Shown here one piece after another: positions 36,301 to 43,577 of a stretch of DNA of 64,000 bases. Both the position numbers and the translations under genes were made by a program. The notes under the pieces were generated by a model. The model was not told the origin of the DNA. It saw only the letters and a program-made list of their open reading frames with translations, and did no database searches. Position 1 is the first letter of the stretch. The number at the start of each line of letters is the position of its first letter. The stretch covers positions 39,816,848 through 39,880,847 of the forward strand of contig CAIIXF020000006.1 of assembly GCA_903813345.2 (NCBI GenBank), read 5' to 3'. Origin of the DNA: Owenia fusiformis (Eukaryota; Annelida; Polychaeta; Sabellida; Oweniidae).

Positions 36301-39074
36301 TTCTGTAACGATTGTCACACTTTTGTAGTTATGTGTAATAAATAACTTGGTGGTGACACCTTTGGCATTAATGGCTTGTTTAGTATTTTTATGTCACCAC
36401 CAAAAAGTGGTGACATATTGTTATATTCTCCGTTTTCTGTGACTGCGGTTGGCGATCGGTGTCTGTAACAAGTTCTTACAACTTCCAATAACTTCACAAA
36501 TTCTGTTTAAACTGATAATTTGTTCAGGCATTCAAATCTGACTTAATATTTGATTTGACCTTCAATGACCCTTTCAAGCTCAAAAAGGTATTTTCGACTT
36601 GCTTCAAATTGACCAATTTTTTCAAAATCATCTACAAGTTCTCAAAAGTTCAAATCTGACAATAGATTTGACCTTCAATGACATTCTCAAGGTCAAAAAG
36701 AGGTTAAAGGGTGTTTTTTCATCTTGCTTCACATTGATCAATTTTTTTCAAAATCATCTACAAGTTCGACTTAAGATTGAACTCATAATATTGTGAGCAA
36801 ATAGGTGGTGACATTTTGTCATGTTTATGCCTTGTTATATTATTGTTATATTGTTTATTTTTTGGTAATATTGTTTATTCTTTTGGTAATTTAATTTTGT
36901 CAAATACAGCACCAACCTTCCTGGTGTACAAGGGTTTTGACATTTGATTTGTCAGAATCAAGCCATAGACTTTTCATTTATATTATTATGAGGCAAAATC
37001 ACCATTCACTTTTGTTTTTGAGGCCAAAATGCTCCCCCATATGTTTCAAAGGAATTGACCTCCAACCTCATCAGAAATCAACTTTATATAGAAAATCCAA
37101 TATTCCAGTAATCAGTATGACTCAAATGAATTCATTTCATCATATTTCTTTTAATGGATCATATTGTAGGCGTACTTGCATTAAGTTCATTGTTATTCCA
37201 ATAAAATTCACAGGCTGGTATAGAAAAATGTGTCCGCTTTGACGGAGCGTGCTATTTTGCATAGAAACACTAGGAAATCCACACAATTTATTTTTTTACT
37301 CATATGTTTCGCTATATCAAAGAAAATTACCTTCTCCATGCAATGGATATATCACTTGCGGGTAACTTTAACTTCTGCTTGAAGTCCAACAACGCTAAGA
37401 GTAAAAGCTATTGAAAACAGCGCCGAAGTATCATACTCCAAAATGTGCCATTTCTTTTATTTCTTTTTAATGGTGCAATATAGTGACACGATAATATTTA
37501 CATATGTTTTCAGCATAACTCTGAAGGTATTAATGAGATATTGATGTATTGGGTATTTTCAACTTTTTTTGTAAAAAATAATGTTTAATTTTTTTGTCTG
37601 TTGTGACAGAGCAGTTTCTAATCTGAAATGCATTAAGAATTTAAGATTTATAATATATATTTTACAACTACACTTTAGAGGAGCGAACGTGTCAAATCTC
37701 TTTCGTAAAGTATTTTGAAAAATGAAACATAATAAAAGTACACAATTCAAATTCTGGGATGTATATACGACCACTATTTAAGCTTTTTCTCAGTTTGTAC
37801 TGCAATCCAACTTATGCATGGTTACTCATTAAAATGAGAGTCAACTTCATTTCAGTATAGGGTATTTGCCTTTCGTAGTGCCTACTGTGGACCCATCACC
37901 TGACATGGTCATTTTTTACTGTTACTTGATTTTTTGAAGTAAAATTATTTGATGAAGATGAAGCTAAATACATATAATGGTATGAACTGTGGATTGTTCT
38001 ACCCTCTATAGTCGTTCCAAAAGGTAGATGGAGTGTATCTTGAAATACGAAAATGCAAAATTAGATTTTAAGATTATTGTTATTTATTTGAATAAGAGTT
38101 ATGGTTATCTGATGCAACTACAGTAAAATATGTGTACAGTGAACACATATGGAGCCCCAAAAATGTGTTCCCAGTTGGTAGATGTTCACTCCATAGAGGA
38201 AATTTCATAGAGAAGTCAGAAGAATATGTGATAAGAGGTGTTCACTAGAGAAAGATGTTCATTGATACAGGTTTTACCGTGCAGCGTGTTTACAAAGACC
38301 TTTTTATATTTTTAGAATAAGCAAAATGATGAGGCATGAATTTCAAACCTCTGAAAAATGCTAAAAGAGTGGTCGTTTTTATATCTCAGATTTACATTAC
38401 CCCAGATCTCCCAGAAAACTGCTCCGTCACAGCGGACAATAAATTTAAACATTATTTTTTATAAAAAGTATAAAAAATACCCAATACATCAAAATCTCAT
38501 TAATACCTTCAGAGTTATGCTGAAAACATATGTAAATATTATCGTGTCATTATATTGTACCATTAAAAAGAAATAAAAAGAAATGGTACATTTTGGAGTA
38601 CGATACTCCCGCGCCATTTTCAATAGCTTTTACTCTTAGCGTGGTTGGACTTCAAACAGAAGTTAAAGTTACCCGCAAATGATATATCCATTGCACGGAG
38701 TAAGTAATTTTTCTTTGGTATAGCAAAAATATGAGTAAAAAAATAAATTGAGTGGGTTTCTTAGTGTTTCTATGCAAAGTAGCACGCTCCGTCACAGGGG
38801 ACAATTTTTTTGATACCGGCCTGTGAAATTGACTTCACGAAACCATACTTTAAATGATTGAGTAACACATAGAAAAAAACTTGAAATGTGAACACCTGCA
38901 AATCCAAACACTTTTGGCCAGTCAGTCATATGTTTCTTTTAAACTTTTAAATGTATGCATTTTAATTGCAGTGAGAAGAGAAAGGCGGATGAAAACAAGA
39001 CTCCAGGTCACTCCTCTCACAAGAAGTCGAAAAAACAGAAGACACCAAAGTCAGGGAAGAAAGGAAAACATTGA
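348..39074 (+). CDS. NAT10: NAT10 RNA cytidine acetyltransferase, 3' 14 exons (5' end outside window)
   Basis: NAT10/Kre33 makes N4-acetylcytidine in 18S rRNA and tRNA in the nucleolus, using ATP and acetyl-CoA. Exons: 348-484, 976-1100, 1309-1556, 3091-3210, 3583-3684, 4568-4642, 6114-6410, 8812-8923, 9595-9702, 16223-16392, 18216-18335, 18970-19068, 35823-35977, 38972-39074 (TGA). All junctions are AG/GT and the phases agree, giving 656 codons of one frame; the family is about 1000 residues. The first exon carries the RecD-type helicase Walker B motif (CIDEAAAIPL). Exons 6-7 carry the GNAT acetyl-CoA motif (HPDYQGMGYGSRA). Exon 9 begins the tRNA-binding region (DFRRRFLSLLS). The last exon is a Lys-rich nucleolar-type tail. 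Two antisense genes lie in its introns. Six exons have tandem duplications at their splice boundaries. Family identity is close to certain; individual exon ends are inferred from motifs. Confidence 0.95.
485..975 (+). other. NAT10 intron with a short pearl-like repeat
   Basis: No coding signal. Positions about 700-898 hold a short, diverged member of the repeat family described at 6630: a gatgacatatt start, a ggcagttggtgtttgg-type middle, then ctgtaacaaatgccaggtgg and ttaatgcctta. Confidence 0.5.
1519..2690 (+). repeat. 52-bp minisatellite containing the exon 3' end and splice donor (~22 copies)
   Basis: The unit is 52 bases: the last ~38 bases of NAT10 exon 1309-1556 joined to its donor and the first intron bases. 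The donor motif ACAAGGTAGGG recurs at 1551, 1604, 1655, 1709 and then about every 52 bases to 2625. Two units are shorter. I count about 22 donors including the genuine one. The reading frame past the true donor stays open only to the TAG at 1662-1664, so use of the later donors would normally create a frameshift or stop. The array is thus a ladder of decoy 5' splice sites. Confidence 0.93.
2957..3018. repeat. (TAAA)n microsatellite
   Basis: Imperfect run of aaataaataaataaa units in the NAT10 intron before exon 3091. A similar short tract is at about 9533-9557. Confidence 0.85.
3310..3372 (+). pseudogene. Duplicate of the 3' end of NAT10 exon 3091-3210
   Basis: Repeats the last ~50 bases of the upstream exon (GACCCTA...GTGCTATGTGTTTTACA) plus the donor region, about 150 bases downstream. 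The donor has decayed from CAG|GTATGT to CATGTATGT. It is another exon/intron boundary duplication in this gene. Confidence 0.8.
3893..4000. mobile_element. Short piggyBac-like MITE relic flanked by TTAA
   Basis: Begins TTAA-CCTCTTGA and ends near TTTAAGAGC-TTAA. Its interior (gtagtaaaatgtcaaaaatggc ... gaaaaattctctggtttc) matches the right half of the clearer element at 45525-45771. It looks like an internally deleted member of that family. Confidence 0.55.
4643..6113 (+). other. NAT10 intron; contains a small inverted-repeat element
   Basis: No coding signal. A ~34-base inverted repeat pairs 5570-5604 (GTCATTAACAGAAACTTCC...) with 5664-5697 (...GAAGTTTCTGTTAATGTC), giving a 128-base hairpin that looks like a MITE. 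The preceding intron (3685-4567) also has two similar stretches at about 4150 and 4470 (actatttataatct...gccagac). Confidence 0.5.
6630..8535. mobile_element. Pearl-like non-autonomous element with ~11 internal tandem repeats
   Basis: Ends are complementary: ATGTCACCACC near 6634 and GGTGGTGACAT near 8503-8513, followed by tcatgttaatgccttg. The first ~80 bases are duplicated in tandem. The interior has about 11 diverged units of 133-165 bases (tcaacttgcttcaaattgac ... atctacatgttctcag ... ttgaccttcaatgacc), starting near 6932. No open frame of note. It resembles the bivalve pearl class; that assignment is inferred from structure. Confidence 0.75.
9657..9915 (+). repeat. Three 85-bp tandem copies of the end of NAT10 exon 9595-9702 and its donor
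   Basis: The segment TTAGTATTCTACAAC...GTGAAAG|GTAAAATC recurs at 9661, 9746 and 9831, exactly 85 bases apart. The first is the real exon end. The others keep intact-looking AG|GTAAAA donors. Using a downstream donor would read into an in-frame TAA shortly after the first donor, so the first is taken as functional. Confidence 0.92.
9916..11204 (+). other. NAT10 intron, nothing recognised
   Basis: AT-rich intron sequence. Neither strand gives a convincing exon. A minus-strand AATAAA (TTTATT at about 11107-11112) could serve the GT31-like gene as a poly(A) signal, about 550 bases past its stop. Confidence 0.45.
11205..11645. repeat. ~20-bp satellite (gacatgacaagtctgtgat) with an embedded tRNA B-box
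   Basis: About twenty imperfect 19-20-base units directly downstream of the GT31-like stop codon. Frames appear open only because of the periodicity. At 11313-11337 the array is interrupted by a different segment whose minus strand reads GGGTTCGATCCCCACTGGG, a perfect Pol III B-box consensus, as if a SINE or tRNA fragment is embedded. Confidence 0.85.
11659..14232 (-). CDS. GT31 family (beta-1,3-glycosyltransferase-like) type II membrane protein
   Basis: Two exons: 13686-14232 (ATG at 14232) and 11659-12392 (TGA), joined in phase at GT-AG sites; 426 residues. Residues 7-22 form a signal anchor (LLLLFIILIIVSFINF) after MRRWQT, followed by a Gln/Lys/Glu-rich stem, as in Golgi transferases. The second exon shows the GT31 signature NAKATREVLRETW, then DAYRDMSLKVMMALKW, YPTYLGGSGFLMN and WPDDTHMGAFIELLGV. 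At the usual DxD (metal and nucleotide-sugar binding) position this protein has RGTHDIVF, so two acidic residues are missing. The gene lies antisense in the NAT10 intron 9703-16222. The fold family is well supported; substrate, linkage and activity are not known. Confidence 0.88.
12393..13685 (-). other. Intron of the GT31-like gene
   Basis: No coding signal. About 12838-12905 matches one arm of the inverted-repeat element at 61522-62233 (accatgagta...ctgggcataaatacagtg), so a fragment of that dispersed repeat is present. Confidence 0.5.
14233..15837. other. Upstream of the GT31-like gene / NAT10 intron; repeats only
   Basis: No exon seen. At 15310-15440 there is a short pearl-like member (ggtgacatattg ... 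ctgtaacaaatggcagg ... catgttaataccttg). At about 15570-15785 two ~110-base tandem copies of a ctagataaatgaaaacaaca segment occur just before the exon-derived array at 15838. The GT31-like promoter must lie here, but no motif decides it. Confidence 0.45.
15838..16222 (+). repeat. 128-bp tandem copies of the acceptor and 5' half of NAT10 exon 16223-16392
   Basis: AG acceptors at 15838, 15966, 16094 and 16222 are exactly 128 bases apart. Each is followed by the same 77-base exon start ending CACAGAATATGG. In the first three copies the exon then changes to tgcatataatctgtg, with no donor; only the fourth continues into the full exon. Reading on from a truncated copy reaches a TAG that is part of the next copy's acceptor (ttcTAG). 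Confidence 0.93.
16767..18175. mobile_element. Pearl-like element with (CCGT)n tract
   Basis: Starts GGCTCACACAGTGAGCC and ends TGTGTGAGCACAGG, so CTCACACAG is inverted at the two ends. A (GTCC)n tract at 16801-16860 follows the start. Near the right end (17815-17950) the sequence matches the internal repeat unit of the element at 6630. It is split by a separate insertion at 17294-17718. Confidence 0.65.
17294..17718. mobile_element. 425-bp insertion with CACTGCCCCCAG ends and ATTTAA duplication
   Basis: The ends are CACTGCCCCCAG and CTGGGGGGAGTG (one mismatch when inverted). ATTTAA stands directly on both sides (17288-17293 and 17719-17724), a likely 6-base target duplication. The interior is unusually rich in a repeated motif around GCAGAATT and CCGCGGAATT. 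No coding capacity. The superfamily is not clear from these ends. Confidence 0.7.
18331..18450 (+). repeat. Three 40-bp tandem copies of the donor of NAT10 exon 18216-18335
   Basis: TTCAG|GTGAGAAATATTG occurs at 18331, 18371 and 18411. The first is the exon end; the others are intronic decoy donors. The same triplet is present after the duplicated exon at 45800. Confidence 0.9.
18541..18665. repeat. Short pearl-like repeat in NAT10 intron
   Basis: gtgacatattgttac ... ggtttggcatctggc ... ctgtaacaaatggcaggtgg, matching other short members. Its paralogous copy is at about 46014-46130 in the duplicated NAT10 fragment. Confidence 0.6.
19211..20432. mobile_element. 1.2-kb non-autonomous element, CAGKGGCGTAGGAA ends, CAATT duplication
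   Basis: Left end CAGTGGCGTAGGAACAATG, right end (inverted) CAGGGGCGTAGGAAGGTG, each preceded or followed by CAATT (19206-19210, 20433-20437). GGCGTAGTGTTGAA also occurs inside both ends in opposite orientation. No long open frame. CAGNGGCGT ends are typical of hAT-type elements, though classic hAT duplications are 8 bases; a 5-base subgroup would fit. Confidence 0.75.
20438..21878. repeat. NAT10 intron / CILP copy 1 3' flank, with three diverged tandem repeats
   Basis: Units beginning near 21036, 21387 and 21577 share gactattcaaaagaagacattc, cacctcacagactacttagttgga and tactatgtaagacag. No exon. Minus-strand AATAAA signals overlap 21849-21860, about 20 bases past the CILP copy 1 stop. Confidence 0.6.
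21879..34537 (-). CDS. CILP-like type II membrane mucin, copy 1 (last exon interrupted by an insertion)
   Basis: Exons: 34377-34537 (ATG), 32084-32265, 30862-31968, 28586-28753, 28131-28436, 26338-26446, 25901-26052, then a last exon from 25705, cut by an insert (22285-23788), resuming to the TGA at 21879. Domains: cytoplasmic N terminus with two GLTG repeats; membrane segment about residues 88-110 preceded by R81/K84/K87 (type II); Thr/Pro-rich mucin region 115-483 with a Cys-rich block; TSP1 repeat (WSSWSAWVQCSVTCG); carboxypeptidase-regulatory-like domain; Ig domain (two exons, C...W...DSASYMC); CILP core with a furin-like site RKKR. Vertebrate CILP is a secreted matrix protein cleaved by furin; the membrane anchor here is unusual. 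Read straight into the insert, the protein ends at 23754 after 1378 residues. It lies antisense in the NAT10 intron 19069-35822 and may be a truncated or damaged copy. Confidence 0.85.
22285..23788. mobile_element. Pearl-like element inserted in the last exon of CILP copy 1
   Basis: Ends are ATGTCCCCACCA (left) and TGGTGGGGACAT (right), a perfect inverted match. A (GTCTGTCC)n tract lies at 22338-22390. About six ~160-base core repeats follow (near 22861, 23029, 23190, 23350, 23513, 23674), each with cagccattttggattttccg, the layout described for pearl elements. Copies 2 and 3 have uninterrupted coding sequence at this point, so this is a secondary insertion. Exact boundaries are good to a few bases. 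Confidence 0.8.
26447..28130 (-). other. CILP copy 1 intron
   Basis: No coding signal. It is collinear with the copy 3 intron (57157-59659) for most of its length, apart from transposon differences: the fold-back element at 27242-27816 is whole here. The right end (27960-28015: gacaagaaatctcgtcactctggggagtcaagaggttaa) resembles the termini of the TTAA-flanked element family. Confidence 0.55.
27242..27816. mobile_element. Fold-back element with ~200-bp arms in CILP copy 1 intron
   Basis: Left arm 27242-27440 (ACGTGCAAAAGTCAATG...) and right arm about 27612-27816 (...CATTGACTTTTGCACGT) are inverted copies with few differences, around a ~170-base centre containing G-rich and C-rich atggagggg runs. 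In the copy 3 intron only the left arm and a scrap of the right end remain (58181-58390). Confidence 0.8.
28754..30861 (-). other. CILP copy 1 intron, nothing recognised
   Basis: About 2.1 kb of AT-rich sequence without an exon. The equivalent intron in copy 3 (60284-60474) is only 191 bases, so this one gained sequence or the other lost it. Confidence 0.5.
30911..31495 (-). repeat. 96-bp coding minisatellite (32-residue mucin repeat, ~6 copies)
   Basis: Inside exon 30862-31968, six nearly identical 96-base units encode Thr/Ser/Pro/Val-rich 32-residue repeats (PVTSSSSVATTTTPVTTTST...), which are candidate O-glycosylation sites. One unit is 3-6 bases shorter. The plus strand is also open for 239 codons purely because the unit is a multiple of three and lacks stops. 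Confidence 0.92.
31969..32083 (-). other. Short CILP copy 1 intron between membrane exon and mucin exon
   Basis: The 115-base intron has a good donor (ACAG|GTACATG read on the minus strand) and acceptor (TTTCAG|ACACTCC). It joins the membrane-anchor exon in frame to the Thr-rich exon, which supports one protein with a membrane segment before the mucin region. Confidence 0.8.
32765..33600 (+). mobile_element. Decayed 3' end of a non-LTR retrotransposon (LINE) reverse transcriptase
   Basis: One plus-strand frame, broken by two stops (TAA at 33163-33165 and TGA near 33397), gives NMAVRGRLGRIPLVVDIIKR, LSNAKHLTRLRISTHNLEIERGRY and EDETHFLFKC. The R-L-R-x-S-x-H-x-L-x-I-E-x-G-R-Y string followed by a cysteine and E-x-H-F-L-F-x-C is the usual C-terminal region of LINE polyproteins. 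It lies in intron 1 of CILP copy 1. Truncated at both ends. Confidence 0.7.
33945..34030 (+). repeat. Possible tRNA-derived SINE remnant
   Basis: TAGCTCAGTGATAG (33945-33958) resembles a Pol III A box and GGTTCCAGACAC (33979-33990) a decayed B box, but spacing is short and no cloverleaf can be drawn. Weak call. Confidence 0.3.
34118..34360. repeat. Two ~120-bp tandem copies in intron 1 of CILP copy 1
   Basis: gatgagggctctttt...caccttcattggttgtaaacaaaaatgagggttcctt...caccttcattggtggtaaacaaaaata: two diverged copies side by side, just before the first coding exon on the minus strand. Confidence 0.7.
34538..35504. other. 5' flank of CILP copy 1; promoter not identified
   Basis: Sequence upstream of the minus-strand ATG at 34537. 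It holds TA-rich tracts and a tgtattgtattgtattta microsatellite near 34568, but no clear TATA or initiator could be assigned. It is at the same time NAT10 intron. Confidence 0.4.
35505..35800. repeat. Six ~49-bp tandem repeats just before NAT10 exon 35823-35977
   Basis: Unit about 49 bases: cttgactggtccaagaagctttcagattaagcaggttttattgaaaca, six copies ending ~20 bases before the exon's polypyrimidine tract. Unlike other arrays in this gene, the unit is intronic only. Confidence 0.88.
35978..37208 (+). other. NAT10 intron with two pearl-like repeats
   Basis: About 36190-36380 is an old member ending ggtggtgacacctttggcattaatggc. Positions 36388-36835 hold a better-preserved one: ATGTCACCACCAAAAAGTGG at the left, then tcaacttgcttcaaattgacc-type internal units, ending GGTGGTGACAT and tcatgtttatgcc. 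No coding signal. Confidence 0.7.
37209..38832. mobile_element. 1.6-kb element with ~410-bp inverted arms in the last NAT10 intron
   Basis: Left arm 37209-37620 and right arm 38413-38832 are diverged inverted copies. The outer ends read CACAGGCTGGTATAG and (inverted) CACAGGCCGGTATC. Each arm has GACGGAGCGTGC near its outer end and TGTGACRGAGCAG-like sequence near its inner end. The ~790-base centre shows no long frame. Confidence 0.8.
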
Positions 39075-39309
39075 GACATTCAGAAGCTGATTACACTTTG
39101 AACAATATAATTTTGAAACATTTTATCAGGATCCCTTGGAGTGGAAGTGTCTCTATTTTCTCATGCATCATTAATATCAAGATTATTTACGTTAAAGGAC
39201 GTTTTGAAAAATATTAGTGTATCTGATGTTTAAATCGGTATATGTGGAGATCAGTATCCTGTTATCAACATAAATAGTATAAGAATATAAAATATTATCA
39301 TTTTAAAGA

Positions 39310-39315
39310 ATTAAA
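39310..39315 (+). promoter_or_regulatory. Candidate NAT10 poly(A) signal (ATTAAA)
   Basis: ATTAAA lies about 236 bases after the NAT10 stop codon. I saw no AATAAA closer, so this common variant is the best candidate. Confidence 0.4.
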
Positions 39316-39962
39316 TCTGATGTGTTTCTGAATGCATTCGTTTGATCAAGTTTAATGTCAAATCTTAAACGGCTATGCTTTGACTACACTGCTCATTTGC
39401 TCAATTTATATACTGTACTGTAAATTGTGATAATGGCCTTAAGGACAGATGGTGAAGAATTCAATGGGTTCATTATCTCAACAAACAAAGTTTGGTAGGG
39501 AATTAGTGAAGCTCTCTGTCTGCAGGTCAGTCCATCAATCCTGTCCAGAAGATAACTCGAAATTCTAGAAGACAGAAAACAAAAACATTCCTAAAATTTC
39601 AGATCCAATCTATCCAAGAATATGTATGCAAACGTGCCAAAGGGAAAGGACCAACAATTGCAAAGTAACCCAGCGATACAAAGATACAAATAAGGAGAAA
39701 CCTTAACAAATTAAATCAAACGAACACAGAATGTGACAAATCCACAAAATAATTATATGTATATTTTTATATTTTTCAATAAGTATTAACACATCCTTAA
39801 ATGTACATTGAATATAAATACACCCACTTGCACATTTAGTAAAGTTTCTAGTCAGAAAAAGCCAAGACTTGTATACATGAATGTATCTTTAGTTACCCAT
39901 ATTATTTACAATATGTTCACATAAAAAAGCAGCACACCATTAAACATTAATGTATATATATA
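39316..39962. other. NAT10 3' flank
   Basis: No gene. About 39590-39720 carries a diverged piece of the interspersed repeat seen at 43837 (gtgccaaagggaaaggaccaa). Confidence 0.4.
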
Positions 39963-40153
39963 CAGGGTGTCAAATAAATATGTTTGCCCCCTTAATTCCA
40001 AGAGTATGAACTTTTATGCATAAAAGTGCCAGTCATCTGAAGATTCTTGTTGAGTTGCTCCAGAACAATCCAGATATCTACCAGACAAAAAAACGATACA
40101 ACATTATGTTGATGTTAAAGTTACAGGGGGAGACGTATTTGTTTGACACCCTG
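39963..40153. mobile_element. 191-bp mariner-like MITE flanked by TA
   Basis: Left end TA-CAGGGTGTCAAATAAATA, right end (inverted) CAGGGTGTCAAACAAATACG-TA. Termini match over ~30 bases including a following CCCCC/GGGGG. CAGGG ends with a TA duplication are typical of the Tc1/mariner group. It lies 37 bases from the 3' end of CILP copy 2. Confidence 0.85.
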
Positions 40154-40189
40154 TACATGTCTGGTAACAATTAGTACCCATGTACTATT

Positions 40190-43100
40190 TTAAATGTTCT
40201 TTCTTAATGCTCTTCTGCACTTAATAAGAATACCATATCCTGTTGTTGGCTTCCGAGTATCACATTGTACACTGGTATGTTGTACATCACTGCATTCACA
40301 TGCTGCCTTGGCTGTTTGTCTCGCTGTGTCCATGTTGTTGTTGTCATCAAAGTATAATCCCAAACTTTCCCCAGCATGTATGGTTCCAGCAGGTAGTTTG
40401 AATGCTGCCTCACCCTGGGCATATTGTTGTAGCCCAGCTGTGACCCTATAAACACAGTCTGTCGCTTCAGCTATTACTTTAATGACAGTCTCGTCTGTAG
40501 CCGATTGAAAGGTTGATGTTATAATGTCCCCACTTCCCTTGAATTCCAGGCATACAGTCTTATCTCTTGTCACATCCTCTCTGCGACCAATCAGCTTATT
40601 CAGTGTTTCAGCATGCTCACCTCCATAGCTTGATACAACAACTTTTGATTCATCTGGGTGTAGTGTTCCGCCGTTTGCACTGTTACTCCAAACTTCAACT
40701 CTGACCTTGATAAACCAGGCCCAGTAAACAGCTGGAGCACTGGGAAACCAAATTAATGGAAAAAGTGAATTTTCATCAGGACAGGAACTATCAGAATTAT
40801 CAAAATTATCATCATTAACTAAACTAGTACATGCTGTATATTTAACTAATGTGTTAGCTTGTCTGTAGAATCTGTAATGTAAGTTCACATGTCCACTATT
40901 CATGCAGTTTGTATAGTCCATTGTATATGGATATCGACAGGCAGTTTGGTGACATAAAATACATCTTGGTTCCTTTTCAACTATTCGGGCGCAATATACA
41001 CAGAACTCAGAATCTTGGTCATGACATGTTGATTGTGTACTGTCATATAAAGGTCTTGATGTTGTCAATGGGCTTACTGTGGTGTTTAGAATGGTAGGTT
41101 GTGAAACTCCTGATTGAATCTCTGCCCTTGTAGTCGTCACTGAAGAAACTGCTTGTCCCCCAAGTATTGTTGAGCCATGAAGTGGTCCATCAATTGTGTT
41201 AAATGTTAGGTATCCCTGGAAATGGTCAGCCTCACGCATAGTTAATACACAGTCCCCATTGGCACGGTGCCCATGTCAAGCTGCGCGCCTACTTAGGCGC
41301 GCAGTTTGTTTCGATCACAAACTGCGTGCCTGGCAACATTGCATCATTTAAGTTGGAGTCTGTATTTTGAAACGTAATTTAAAGAAATTTATCCTGCATT
41401 GTTTTCTTGTTCAATGCGTTCATTCTGTGGCGAATATACGAATCTTGCAAATACTAGCAAAAACTATGTGAAAATGAACCTAAGTTTTAAAACATAAGCA
41501 GATTAATGGCATTTTCGTCACTGATTTAACGGGAAATTTATACGTTAGTCGATCTAGCACTTTAAACATAAATGACAAATACTTTAGACTCGTTTTATAT
41601 TTAATTCTTTACGCATTTATCATGTATAATTCAAAATATTTCGAGATAAAACAGATAATCAGGAGATTAAAAAGAAATAAAGCACAAACTGCGTGCCTGT
41701 TTTAGCCAGAAATTACAAACTGTGCGCATACACTATTAAAAATTCATATTATCATTGGGATTTCTACAGAGGCACGTGTAGGTGTTTTTCATATAGCTTT
41801 GGAAATTTTGCTTTATCGTCAGATTTTATGAGATTTTAATATTGAAAGTCAAAATGTATAATAGAAGTGACAACTAAGTTGGGAACGAAAAACTTTTATT
41901 TTCAGATCACCATCTTGGTGGATGGACTCTCATAGTGTTTCACTTATGGGGTTCTACTATTAGACACATATGTGCCTTACATATGGCGCTTACGTTTTCT
42001 AATAATACAAAACAAGTTTGGGTAGGTAAGCAGTTTGAAAATATTAGGCACGCAGTTTGGGAAATACATGTGAATATAGGCGCGCAGTTTGACAAGAAAA
42101 ATGTTTAAATCACGTTTATGGCGTATTATCGTTTTGAACACAAACTATGCTGCTTTAATCAGATGGAGTGATCCTATGTATCCTAGCATACACAGACACA
42201 ATGGCTGAATAAACGGCAAATGACGATAAAAAGACATAGATATAACTTTACACTGTGAATTTTGAACACAGAACCTACTTAAGACCCTTATATTGAGATA
42301 ACTAGGTTACATCGGGAACAGCATTGAGTACTATGAGTAAATTAAGTTCATCTTCACAGAATAGTACTGTCTTTAGAACGAGACTAACCTTGTATTTTTC
42401 GTATTCTAGCTCTTTTTGGGAGTCGTGTCCTCCCCGTCTTCGATTTTGAAATATGCGCGCAGTTTGTCAGAGTTTCAAACTGCGTGCCTAGTAGGCACGC
42501 TGCTTGACATGGGCATCGTGATTGGACCCAACTTCTCTAAAATACACATGTACAAAGCTTTGTTTGCCAGTTATGTGCTGCCATGTCTCCGCCCTGTTCC
42601 GTGCAATTATAGTTGGTTCATTTGTAGGAGCTTCAGGTATTTGTGTAGTCATCATATCACTATCATTCTAGAGAGTTCTTTTCTTAATGAGCCTTCAATC
42701 TCCCATCTTCCTGAAGAAGGATTCAAAGACCAAAGCTTGACATTTGTAGTATCATTTGCTCCTATTCTTTCTGCACTTATGGCCATTTCAACATCACCTT
42801 CGATGTTAAGCTCATTTCCAGCAGGATCTTCAAAGCTCATGAAACATACCAAAGGTTTGTAGGGTTACTGTTTGTCCATTGCTATTCATGAATGTCAGAT
42901 CTACAGGCATTGTGTCTATGCTGTACATGTCTGTTGGATCAAGGAAGTTAACACTTGCCTGAACTTGCCCGTTATATTTTGTCCCATCCTTGCTATAAAA
43001 TGCTCCTTCAGGGATGATCACCTCAGCAAGCGATGCATTTGAAGTGGTGTTTGGGAGGCTTAATGTATTGATATCAGAAAAAGAAATCTCAACAATTTTC

Positions 43101-43577
43101 TTTTTCCTAAGCATTGGAATATCTTTATAGAGAGTTCCTGTAAAACCATTTGGGATGTAAATTGTTTTGGTAGTTTCAATGAAGTCTAACTTCTGAAAAC
43201 CTTCTGATACAGTGATAACAAGCCGGGATACATCGTTTGGCACAACAATCTTAAATTCACCCGTAAAACTTGTATAGGTTTCAAATTCATCAAAGAGAAA
43301 CATTTTGCCAAAGCTAAGAGGTATACCTATGTCTAGTACATCATAAACATAACCACTCAAATATACTTTTGGATCAGATGTCAGAACGTTTCCATCTACT
43401 TCAACTTGGTTGCATATCTTACAACCACACTCAATAGTTTCTGCAATGTCAATGGTGTAAGAACTACATGTCAATGTCCTCAATTCCTGTCTGATTGGTC
43501 CACAGCAATATTCCTCTTTGTCTGTTATTGGCCGTTTAATGCATGGATTCCCAAGGCATTTCTTAACATCATAATGA
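40190..43577 (-). pseudogene. CILP copy 2, truncated and broken
   Basis: Only the long last exon is present. It starts inside the HYDVKKC region at 43577, where CILP sequence switches to a NAT10 exon copy, so the membrane, mucin, TSP1 and Ig exons are absent. Defects: loss of two bases near 42838 (frameshift after TFGMFH); loss of ~150 bases near 42660 that removes the furin-site region; and a 1258-base transposon at 41263-42520. The C-terminal part (41262 to 40190) is open and ends CRRALRKNI. It is more diverged from copies 1 and 3 than they are from each other, so it is the older duplicate. Confidence 0.9.
41263..42520. mobile_element. Transib/RAG-like non-autonomous element, 1258 bp, 5-bp duplication ATTGG
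   Basis: Ends are CACGGTGCCCATGTCAAGC and (inverted) CACGATGCCCATGTCAAGC. ATTGG stands at 41258-41262 and 42521-42525. Joining the flanks over one ATTGG restores the CILP frame, so the boundaries are firm. CAC-N-N-TG ends with 5-base duplications are the hallmark of Transib transposons and of RAG-type elements (heptamer CACAGTG). Inside, the 13-base motif GGCRCGCAGTTTG occurs at least seven times in both orientations near both ends, as clustered protein-binding sites would. No transposase is encoded. Confidence 0.85.
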
